Positions 40,327 to 49,604 of a stretch of 64,000 nucleotides of DNA are shown here, piece after piece. The notes below the pieces were generated by a model. That model did no database searches, was not told where the DNA came from, and worked only from the letters and a program-made list of their open reading frames with translations. Source of the DNA: Eremomyces bilateralis CBS 781.70 (taxonomy: Eukaryota > Ascomycota > Dothideomycetes > Eremomycetales > Eremomycetaceae). Every line of letters starts with the position of its first letter. Within the stretch, counting starts at the first letter, position 1. The position numbers and the translations under genes were made by a program. Location: NCBI RefSeq assembly GCF_010015585.1, contig NW_022985067.1:335514-399513 (forward strand). Reading direction: 5' to 3'.

Positions 40327-41985
40327 CTATTCATCATCTTCCAGATCCCATAACTCATCGTCGTCGCTCCATCCAAACAGTCTCGCCAATCGAGCCTTCA
40401 CCCCATCCCACAGCCCCACCTTAGTAACCATCGCCAACACCAGCACCATCGGCAAATACCAAACGCTTGCCCAAAACAGTCCTCGCGCCGCCTTCGTCAC
40501 CTGCTTACTCTCTGACCCATGCTTCTTTCCCTGCCGCCAAAACGAGAATGCCTCCTTCATCAACCAGACGTTCACCGGCGCAGAGAGCACGACGAACGGC
40601 CACGACACCACCCCGGCCGCTGTCAACCCGATACAAGTAACGGGCAGCACCATCGAATACCGCAACGACACCCGCGCATTCCGCGCCGGATTACTCCACG
40701 CCAGCATCCGCAACCCCGCCCGCCGATACTCATTCCGAATTGGGTGCGCCAGCGCGTTAAAATGCGGAAACTGCCATGCGAACAGCAGCGCGGCGAGACA
40801 CCACCCTCCCGCGCTATCGGCCCCCGTCAACAGAGTCTGGAACCCCGAGATGAAGCCGAAGCCGTCCAGGAGGCGATCGGAGAGCGTGGACGACGCCGCG
40901 GTGATGGTGCTGAGCGGCGTGGTGGCGCACTCGCCGGCAGCGGCGGCCCAGCCCATTAGAGGAGGGATGGCGCCGACGATGGCGCCGGCCCAAGTGTTGA
41001 TTGCAGAGAGGGGTTTGAGGGGGGTGTAGATGCCGGCGTAGACGACGATGTTGAGGATGCCGAGACCGGTTACGACGGGGTTGGTGCCGAGGGCTAGAAG
41101 GGTGGCTCCGGTGAGGGCAGACGCGCCGGCGAACAGGAGCGCGCGAGACGGGGTGATCAGGTTGCGGACGAGCGGCCGATTTCGCGTGCGTGACATTTTG
41201 GCGTCGGAGAGGGGCTCGTATAGCATATTTAGGGCGTTCGCGGAAGCAGAGCAGAGGGCTGTTCCGGTAGTGAGGTGGAGGAGGGTCAGGGCGTTCAGGG
41301 AGGGCGAACCCGATGCGGCGGCAAGGAAGTCGGGGGTAGGGTATAAAGAGTAGGCGGTCGTCGTGGTGAGGACGATGAGGAAGGATAGGCGCGGTTTGGC
41401 GAGCGCGAGGTACGTCGACATCGAACGTTTGAAGGAGTGCTCCGGAAGGGAAGCGGAGAGGGTAGTGAGCTTTGAAGGGGCATCGGCAGGGAGGTCCTGT
41501 TCGGCTGTTTGCTCGGCGTCTTGCTGCGCGGCTAGTGCTTTTTGTCGCTGCCTTCTTCGGTGTGGTAAATCCTGGGATTGTGGAGTTGATACGTGTGTCG
41601 GAGTGTCTCCCACACCTATACTGCCATGCGATCGTGTTATCTCCCCACTGCCCACCACCTTCCCGGTAAAGAAATTCTTTCCATTACCGGAATCACTGGA
41701 CTCCCTGCTCTTCATTTGTCCGCTCAGAAGCTCCTTAAACGCCGAATTTGCCAGGAAGAAATCCCGGTTCGCACGACGGGACTCTCCTCCAATTATACCG
41801 CTTTGGTCATGATCAGATTGCTTGCGAGGCAGGCTCACAAATGTCTGGCGTAGTGAAGAGGTCCCTGTGATGCCTGTTTTACTTCTTCTCGTCCAGAGTC
41901 TGTCTCCGGTGAGCCGGGGTCGTGCAAGGCGCGTTAGGCATCTTCTGCAGATCGTCGAGGGATCGATGGGGGCATTGAGTGCCAT
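40327..41985 (-). CDS. COX10: Protoheme IX farnesyltransferase, mitochondrial (COX10)
   Basis: Integral inner-membrane prenyltransferase that adds a farnesyl group to heme B, making heme O for cytochrome c oxidase. Intronless; from the ATG at 41985 it is 552 residues. A long N-terminal region of about 200 residues is Ser/Arg-rich with 'TICRRCLTRLARPRLTG', a mitochondrial leader plus linker. The UbiA-type core starts 'YLALAKPRLSFLIVLTTTTA' and has the first metal/diphosphate motif 'NALNMLYEPLSDAKMSRTRN' and the second, 'WQFPHFNALAHPIRNEYRR'. Several membrane helices are obvious. It ends in an acidic tail 'DDELWDLEDDE'. Divergent from RXT2. Confidence 0.97.
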   Translation of the reverse strand: MALNAPIDPSTICRRCLTRLARPRLTGDRLWTRRSKTGITGTSSLRQTFVSLPRKQSDHDQSGIIGGESRRANRDFFLANSAFKELLSGQMKSRESSDSGNGKNFFTGKVVGSGEITRSHGSIGVGDTPTHVSTPQSQDLPHRRRQRQKALAAQQDAEQTAEQDLPADAPSKLTTLSASLPEHSFKRSMSTYLALAKPRLSFLIVLTTTTAYSLYPTPDFLAAASGSPSLNALTLLHLTTGTALCSASANALNMLYEPLSDAKMSRTRNRPLVRNLITPSRALLFAGASALTGATLLALGTNPVVTGLGILNIVVYAGIYTPLKPLSAINTWAGAIVGAIPPLMGWAAAAGECATTPLSTITAASSTLSDRLLDGFGFISGFQTLLTGADSAGGWCLAALLFAWQFPHFNALAHPIRNEYRRAGLRMLAWSNPARNARVSLRYSMVLPVTCIGLTAAGVVSWPFVVLSAPVNVWLMKEAFSFWRQGKKHGSESKQVTKAARGLFWASVWYLPMVLVLAMVTKVGLWDGVKARLARLFGWSDDDELWDLEDDE

Positions 41986-42579
41986 TGGAGATTCGGAGGC
42001 GATCACAAATGACCTCGCCAACGGTCTACTAAGAATCTAGATACTAGATCTCGGTCTCTCGGATGTTAAACAGAGCTGAATGGCTTGTACATGAACCGCA
42101 TTGAAGGGCAGTGTCTGATGGAGGACGGCGACCTGCTGCAAGTTAGATTCCATTTGACATCAACTCCACTTTAGCTGGAGAGATGAATACCTGAAAGGCC
42201 ACAGATTCTGCAGAAGTTGCCAATGGAGGAATCGAGATGTCCATATCAACCCTCGGTCGAAACCCGAATCCAACGTGAAGAATCAAGAACAACCCTGAGG
42301 ATATTCGCGGCTCGGTGCTAGTGACAGGGGACCCCTGCATTCCCGAACCGTCACTCCGCAGCTTCATCTGGACAATCCCACGCCGTGACGCTGCCCTCCA
42401 TTTTCCTTTCTCCTTCTCAACCTCTACTATATCGATTCATTCAACCGTTAGTTTCCGGATGCGCTCCTTAGCTATCGACTTGCTGGAACTCTCATAACCT
42501 CCTTCCCCACCTCGAGCCATCCTGCGTTCTCGCCTTACCCCAAACTCGCCCGGTTGGGACGTCGATCCTACACGCAACG
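41986..42579. promoter_or_regulatory. Divergent promoter region, COX10 / RXT2
   Basis: Only short overlapping frames. It must carry both promoters. Confidence 0.5.
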
Positions 42580-44298
42580 ATGGCTTCGCAGCAGTCCATA
42601 ATGAACGAGGTCCTCTTGGGCTTTCGGAGAGCCTCGAAGCGTCATGAATATGGTACGTCACCATTCACAATGCAGCCTAGTCGAAAGGACATAAAGGCCA
42701 CCCTGCGAGCTTCAAGCGAGTGTTTCTGGCGTCAGGCGAGAGCGGATCGAACTGCTTGACTAAAAGACGAGCGCGTCATGTCCACTGAGCTCTCCGAGGG
42801 TTATAACGGTCAGATATCGATCATAATACTCACTGTATCCACAGACTCCGAATCCGACGACTCTATCGTGCTAGCGACGAATCGCGGCAACAAGCTTAAG
42901 CGCAAAGCGAAGTACGTGCAGGAGGGGAAACTTGACAATCCAAATGGCCCGGCAACACAAAAAAAGGTATGTCGGCTTTCATCAACCTCCCGAGAGCATG
43001 CTAAAGATTTCGAAATAGCGCATCCGATACGCTGGGTATGACCGCAGCATTATTTCTCGCAACCCACCGCGCTTTGACGAATACGGCGACATCATTGAGA
43101 CCGACGACGATGAGGATTACGATGCTCGAGACAACGAAGACAATACCTACAAGGACACTAGAATTGAAGGTAAACTACGAACCTACGGTCCGATCGAGCA
43201 GCGCTGATTTCTTTTCTAGTCATATTGGGACCACTCACAGCCGCGTCCGACCTTCCCACACATCCCGGTCTCTCAATACCCTACAAGTCCGCTGCTCTCC
43301 CCGAAATGGTAACCGCAGCGGAAGAATCGCTACATAAAGAACAGGAGACATTATGGCGGATGAAAAACCTACTCACCAACCTCCGCGGTGACAGCGGTTG
43401 GGTCCCAGTCGGTGCCGTGCAGAGCGACTACGACGAGTGGCTACTCAATACCATCACAAATGGGGCCGAAGATGAACAGCCGGATGTCATGGCGCTCATA
43501 TGGGGACCTATTGCAAATGGGGGTGCTGGGAGCCCGCTCAAGGCACTCCCGGAACCGACGGGAGACGAGGAACGGATGGACGTGGACCTACCGCAGGAGA
43601 CGGTCGCCGGCGCCGCGGACGAGCCGATGCAAACTACTAATGGCTCACCGCCGGAACCACGTGCTCCAAACGGAGTTGCCGCCGCGCCACCCTCCCAAAA
43701 CTTGATCATCGAAGAGCTAGAAGCGGCGGCGACGGGCGCGACGACCAACGGCGCCGTCGACCACGCTCCCCAAACCGCCATCGCAGAAGGAGACGCCCCA
43801 GCACCCGATGCCGAACAGGACGACAACGCTGCCGACGAAGCCGACGCGGACGGCGAACCCTCGCAACCCCCCCACCGCATGACCACCCGCGCACGCGCGC
43901 ACCGCACCTCCCGCTCCCCCTCCAGCAACCCCTCCCTTCCCCCCTTCGTGCACCCCTTCTTCGAATTCAACGCCACCGCAATCCCAGGCTTCGACGCGGG
44001 GCTCCCCACCAACGAAGCGCACGACGTGCGTGCGTTCCTGGTCTCCTACGTGTCGAAGCAGGAGGAGGTGGTGCGGGGGACGTCGAAGCTCTATCATGGG
44101 TTATTGAAGGCGCTGCGGATGCGGAAGACGGTGTGGAAGTGGTGTCGGACGGAGGGGCATGTGGGGGAGATGTCGGACGGGGAGGATTGGTATGATCGGG
44201 AGGAGTGGGGGTTAGAGGAGGATTTGGTGAAGGGGAAGGAGGAGGAAGATGAGGAGGTGACGAATCAGAAGAAGACGAGGAGGAGGGGGGATCGGTAG
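42580..44298 (+). CDS. RXT2: Rpd3L histone deacetylase complex subunit Rxt2
   Basis: Transcriptional regulatory protein of the large Rpd3 deacetylase complex in the nucleus. Four exons, 42580-42652, 42845-42966, 43019-43169 and 43220-44298, give 474 residues. The conserved Rxt2 N-terminal domain is split over the first exons: 'MNEVLLGFRRASKRHEYD', 'SIVLATNRGNKLKRKAKYV', 'RIRYAGYDRSIISRNPPRFD'. The middle is Ala/Pro/Glu-rich and disordered. A second conserved patch is 'VHPFFEFNATAIPGFDAG' and 'LYHGLLKALRMRKTVWKWC'; the tail is acidic then basic. Intron 1 is long (192 bp), and an ATG at 42778 inside it is in frame with exon 2, so an alternative promoter could give a different N-terminus. Confidence 0.88.
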
Positions 44299-44735
44299 AG
44301 TGGGTGATGGGGGATGAGGTTGGGGGAGTTTAAGTTTTGCGTGGTGTTCGGGATGCGTTGAGGAGTCGATCGCTCGGTTGATGTGAACAATAGACTATTA
44401 TACGATTTAGACTCGGGTAGAGAATCGCGATACTTGCGGCCTATCGCAGATTATGTTTCAATGATAAGAACTCGGTATTGCAGGATACGATGTGGAAGTC
44501 TGGATCGCTATGCTTTCGGTGAGATGGGAAGTGTGTTAAAAGTTAAAACGGATGATTTGGATCTCAGGAGAATATCGTCCCCGGGCCAAAAGAATACCGG
44601 CTTCTGATTGCGTTAAAGTTCTATTTATTCAACCTCCTATCTATGATACATTGTCCTTTCCCCCCATGCCGAGTACTCTTTTACAATTGAGAGAAAGGCC
44701 TTAACAGTAGAATGCCATCGCAGGGATCTAAGCGC
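44299..44735. other. Convergent intergenic, RXT2 / mitochondrial ProRS
   Basis: No gene seen; it holds both 3' ends. Confidence 0.5.
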
Positions 44736-46361
44736 TTAGAGCTTTGTCGACAATTCCTGCACCTTGTGCACCAGGTCTTCTACCTTCACCGATTCCTTGA
44801 CGCCCAGCCGTCGACACTGCACCTCAACCGACCCATCCCCGTTCCTCCCCGGCACCACCAAGACAATCGGATATCCCACCACATCCGCCTCGTTGAGCTT
44901 CCAGACCAACGACCTCGTCTTCTTCCCGCTGCGATCGTCCACCGCCACGTCCAGCCGCGCACCCCCTCCACTCCTGTTCGGCACACGTACCGACCGGAGC
45001 CTCTCATACACCCGCTCCACCAGCAGCCAAGACGGCGACCCCGGGAGAGATTTCGGGATCACTGCCACGTCGAACGGTGCGATCGCGCGCGGCCACACCA
45101 GCCCCGTGGCATCCGACAGCTGTGACGCCACCGCGGCCATCAGGCGCGATACGCCGATCCCGTGGCACCCCATGTGCATTGGCGTGTCTTTTCCGGCGAT
45201 GGAGACGGTCGCGTGCAGCGGCGCCGTGTAGCGCGTGCCGAGGTGGAAGGTGTGGCCGACTTCGACGGCGCGTTGCGGCGCCAGGGTGGAGTTCGTGTCG
45301 TCAGGGCATTTCGGACAGATGATGCCGGTGGCGGGGCCGTCGGTTGCGTTGGTTGCGGCGGTTTGCTGTGCGGTGGCGTCGACTGCTTCGTCGTTCACGG
45401 CGTACCCGCATGTCCCGCAGATGTGCACCGTGTCTTCGCCATCTGGTGATAGGTAGTGGTATTCGTGGCTGAGGCTGCCGCCCATGACTCCGGAGTCTGC
45501 CTGTGCAACCACGAATGGCAGGCCTAGGTTGGTGAAGAGAGCGTTATATGCCTCTTTTACGGCGTCATACGCTTGGAGGGCGCTGTCATGATCCGCATCG
45601 AATGTATACAGATCCTTCATGATGAACTCTTTGGCCCGTAGAAGACCTTGTCGAGGTCTTAGTTCATCGCGGTATTTTCGAGCTGGAGATAGTCAGATAT
45701 AAGCCAGATACCACCGGTTAGTCGTTGCCGTAACAGTGGACATACTGATCTGGTAGAGCCGTAGGGGCAGGTCGGAGGAGCTTCGTATAGAATCTCCGAC
45801 AATACTCGTGATCTCCTCCTCATGAGTCGGGGCGAGCACGAATCCCGATTCTCTACGGTCGGTGACTCCGAAAAGCTGGAGATTGACTTAACATCCACTT
45901 GGAACCGGCAGATGCGAACACATACCTCTGACTGCACTTTCTCATACCGTCCGGTTTTCTTCCACAATGACTCGGAGGTCAAGGACGATAAGGAAACTTT
46001 ACTCGCATCTACGGGGTATGAGTATTGAACATTGTTTGGAAAACCCTTTGATCATACCCAGCGAACGCATGTGGTGATCAATAAGCCCCTCGAGTTTGTC
46101 AAGGACTCGCAACCCAAGGGGTAGCATATGAAAAACCCCCGAATGAGACTCGAGAGAAAACTTAGTATCAATGAGGATGACCCATCACGTTAAGATCCTC
46201 ACCTGGCGGATATATCCAGCCCTCTCTAGTAAGGAGAAAGTGTCCTCTTTGTCTCCTATTCATCGTTAGATCGAATACCACATTGACTCAACTCCATGGG
46301 TTCACACACCTGCTTTCTCGTCTTTCAGGTACCGTACCGGGGCCCATTCTATACGCTGCAT
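44736..46361 (-). CDS. AIM10: Prolyl-tRNA synthetase, mitochondrial (bacterial type)
   Basis: Charges mitochondrial tRNA-Pro; yeast counterpart is Aim10. Six exons, complement(44736-45682, 45746-45875, 45926-46008, 46058-46148, 46203-46255, 46310-46361), sum to 1356 nt, 451 residues. The start is ATG 46361 ('MQRIEWAPVRYLKDEKAG'). The bacterial-type core is continuous across all joins: 'HMLPLGLRVLDKLEGLIDHH', 'SESLWKKTGRYEKVQSELFG', 'FVLAPTHEEEITSIVGDSIR', 'RDELRPRQGLLRAKEFIMKD' (motif 2) and 'HMGCHGIGVSRLMAAV' (motif 3), then the anticodon domain. There is no large editing (INS) domain, as in mitochondrial enzymes. A CxxC..CxxC pair ('CGTCGY', 'CPKC') may bind zinc. An obvious presequence is lacking at this start, so targeting is inferred from type. 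Confidence 0.93.
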
Positions 46362-46919
46362 CTCATGGCGTCGCTAGTTCTCCGGTTAGCTCCTCTTTTA
46401 ATTGAATAAGTAGAGCCATTCCTACCAAGGCGCTACATGTTGAGAACGCTACATGACTGTGGTTCGGGACTTGAAAAGACAGAAGTTTAAATGAGTGACG
46501 CCATGAGCCCCTATAAAGGACGGCGAAGGAGCCACAGCAAATCATCAGGGTACATGTATAGAAACAGGTAATTGAAGAGCCATAGTAGATGGGAATAATT
46601 ATATAAAAGTCAACAATTGAAGCATCGAAGATCTACACTGACGATATTGGTAGAGATGGACCCCTGTATCATGCCGCTTCCTCTCGACGTCAGTCGATGC
46701 TCTCATTATGGAGCTTCGATTTCCAACTGATATTGAGATTATCGTCGTTGGGAAAGCCACACCAACATCGATTAATCTTAGAGTCGGAGAACACGATATT
46801 GAAATCCTGACATACTTTCTTCCATCACCTTCAAAACGGCTTGGTTATTCTGGCGGACTCCGCCTCCGGCGGCTCCATCTTCAACACCCCAAGAAACATC
46901 CACACCGCAATCCACCACC
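46362..46919. promoter_or_regulatory. Divergent promoter region, mitochondrial ProRS / Cid2
   Basis: No gene seen; a frame at 46708-46959 overlaps the Cid2 start and looks like chance. Confidence 0.5.
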
Positions 46920-47545
46920 ATGGCGTCTAACTCCCATCACCCCGAGACGCCAGAGCTAACCCCGAAGTTCTGCTTCAACCAATCCGCCCTTCGAGGTCCG
47001 TCCTTCCGCATCCCCCCAATAACCCAACCTAACCCCTCCTAGACTTCTTCCGCGTCTCCCGCTCCGCCCTCGACGACACCATCTCCCAATCTCTCAACGC
47101 CCTCTCCGAACCCTCCCGCTCCCCCTTCACCCCCTCCACCGTCTCTACCCGCCCCAGCATCCCCACCACCCGCCAACTCCCTCCCTCCACCTGCACCACC
47201 TTCACCGCGCAGACGCTCTTCCCCGCCTGGAACGCGCGGGACGCCGTGCTGACATATTGCAGCGCGGTGGCGTCGTCGCCGGACCCGGACGATCCCGGGG
47301 CGGTCGAGCGGCGGATCGAGGAACATACGCGCGAGAGGCAGACGGTGGATGAGCGGTTGGATCCGTATAGTGGGCGGTGGTTCCCGAAGGAGGCACGGGC
47401 GGAGCGGCTGGGGAGGTGGGTGAGGAATGAGGGGATGGTGGAGGAGATTATTAGGGAGAGGAGCTGGGATGTGGTAAGGTCAAGATGTGGGGGAGTGGAA
47501 GAGGGGTGGAAGGAGGCGTATAATGAATGGAGGCGGGGGAGATAG
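46920..47545 (+). CDS. Caffeine-induced death protein 2 family protein
   Basis: Matches the Cid2 family first named from fission yeast genes linked to caffeine sensitivity; molecular role unknown. Two exons, 46920-46995 and 47043-47545, give 192 residues. Conserved pieces: 'FCFNQSALRDFFRVSRSALD', 'TFTAQTLFPAWNARDAVL', 'AVASSPDPDDPG', and the strong block 'ERQTVDERLDPYSGRWFPKE' followed by 'NEGMVEEIIRERSWDVV'. The protein is helical, soluble and without a signal peptide. Strand composition flips from C-rich to G-rich near the middle, as in DCC1. Divergent from the mitochondrial ProRS, convergent with the thioesterase. Confidence 0.88.
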
Positions 47546-47873
47546 AAGGGGACTCGGGGGATGTTTGCGAAGGACCGGTGGCAGGAACGGTAGTAAAACG
47601 GTATACATCTTGGATAATGATTGCACATCTCGGGATAGAAGGATAGACGGAAGATGCACACTCCACTCTTTATTTACAGTGCATTGAGAGGACCTGATGT
47701 TCAGCGGTCCGAAATAGACGCATAGCTAGCGCTGTTTGGATTCTAGGTATCCAGCTGGTCTAATTTGTATGAAATATATAGACGTCAAGTCAGCCAGCCT
47801 GACTGTCTATCCAAAGTCCCAGTGCGCCTCGTGAAAAGCACAGAAACACGTAACATAAGTCTAGTATGACCTT
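47546..47873. other. Convergent intergenic stretch
   Basis: Between Cid2-family gene and thioesterase 3' ends. No gene seen. Confidence 0.5.
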
Positions 47874-49110
47874 TTACGTACGCTTGTTCCCCATCAACCT
47901 CTTCATGGTCTGTCCTCGTCAGTCAAATTCATGTGGAGGAATTCATCTCCAACTTACCGCTGCCTGCTTCGGCTCGACGAACAACCCTTCCGATTCAACC
48001 ACTACCCCACCCCGTCCCCAATCATACGCATCCGTCTCGCCGTTTTTCTCCCCATTACTCTCCCCATTCACCCCATTCGTAATCTTCGCCTTCTCCCCCT
48101 CCATCCACTCCTCCGGACTCTCCAACGCCATCAACTTCCCCACCACCCACGCCTTCCGCCCCTCCGTCTTCGTCGTCCTTGCCCTCAACACCACCCACTG
48201 CTCCGCCTTGCACGGCAGCCGATAATCGATCTTCAAACTCGCCGTCATCCCCACCTTATTCGGCAAGCTTTCAAAGCAGCACCGCGCCAACCCCTCATCC
48301 ATCAACGTCGCCAGCAAGCCTCCGTGCACGATCCCCGGGTGCCCGCACAGCGACTTGCCCAGGTAGTACAGCGCGATCATCTCTGTCCCCTCGCCATCCG
48401 CGAACTGGATCGGGGGGACCGCAATCCGGTCTTCGCCGAGCAGCGTGCCCGCCGTCAGCGTGTTCGAGCGCACCGCCTCGGGGATCTTCAGATGGGGGCG
48501 CGACTCGCGGAGGGTGGCGTTTTGTCGTAGGTGCTCCACGAACGGGTGGCGCTGGATGTAGGCTTCGACCTCGGCGGCCTGGGTGTCGGGGGCCGGGTGG
48601 AAGAGGGTGAGGGTCTCTTCGTCGGTGGGGGGGTCGCGGAATGCTTTGAGGTTCTCGGCGGCGGGGGAGGCGGCCATGATGAAGCCGGTGACAAAGAAGA
48701 CGGAGGAGATGAGGGAGAAGCGGAGGATGCGGGAGAGGAGGGATTTGCGTTCCGGGGGGGAGTCCGGTGGAGGGGGGAAATATGTGGGAGCGGAGGTGGA
48801 CGGATGGGACTGCGTTGATGAAGCCCGTGATGTATGTAGCGAATGCGGGATGGCTAGGTGAATTGGACGTTAGGCACGGCACAACGTAGAAGAGGAATAA
48901 AGGCGAAACAGAACTGAAATATAATAATCAGGGAAACCACGCCTTATACTCACCCTTCCGTAAACTTTCTTGCCGTCCCAGATGCAAATGGCGTACCAGA
49001 CTCCTCGTAGGCGACGATCGACGACACGACGCAGCCGCCAGAACCGGGGCGGCGCCGCTCCGTCGGACCGACATCAGCCTCCGAAGAAGAGGAGTGGAAA
49101 ATTCGGCCAT
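47874..49110 (-). CDS. Hotdog-fold acyl-CoA thioesterase, mitochondrial-type leader and membrane helix
   Basis: 4HBT-family enzyme, similar to THEM4/5-type thioesterases, expected to hydrolyse acyl-CoA. Three exons, complement(47874-47909, 47958-48853, 48954-49110), give 362 residues. Exon 1 encodes a strongly basic leader ('MAEFSTPLLRRLMSVRRSG', 'SCRRSSPTRSLVRHLHLG') without acidic clusters, a good mitochondrial presequence. After a Pro/Ser linker comes one membrane helix near 'LISSVFFVTGFIMAASP', then the hotdog domain with 'ALYYLGKSLCGHPGIVHGG' and 'GLLATLMDEGLARCCFESLP', the active-site helix. The final exon adds 'TMKRLMGNKRT'. An inner ATG at 48677 would give a leaderless form. Substrate is unknown. 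Confidence 0.87.
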
Positions 49111-49604
49111 TTCACTAGGCGCGCCTTAATTGGGCCGTCTGGGCCGCGAGCAAATCGTCGATTGTTGCATGTAGGGGGAGGGCAAATGTCGGCGCCTTTG
49201 GACGCGTCTCGAAGAAACTTTTGCCTCGGCAAGGTGCCGGTCCGTGACTGGGTGGGTGGATGGCGGGTGAGGATGGATGGTTCAAGAGGCGAGGGTGAAC
49301 CAAAGTGCAAAGATTAATGAACGGGCCGACTCCGTCAACTTGTCCAGACTCCGATATGGTGTCGGTGAAATATGAGTGCTGTCCATGAATATATGCAATA
49401 TTGTAGGCACTGGTTTAAGGCTTGGGACATGATTACGTTCAGGTGCGCCTCTTAATTACCACGTGTAATCATTGGTTTATCCTTCTCCATCATTGAAGTA
49501 GGTAGAATAGTATATGCCGTAAATTCATCTCATCCGCCATTCCTCTTGGCTGCCATGTTGGGTTCACTATATATGAGGGCCGAAGCGGCGCCCGTGATGC
49601 CACT
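49111..49604. promoter_or_regulatory. Thioesterase promoter / DNA ligase terminator
   Basis: Both flanking genes are on the minus strand. No gene seen. An ACGCGT copy occurs near 49202, in the thioesterase promoter. Confidence 0.5.

Noticed and set aside
41986-42021. Longer COX10 start
   Set aside because: The frame extends to 42021 but only from a TTG codon; the first ATG is at 41985.
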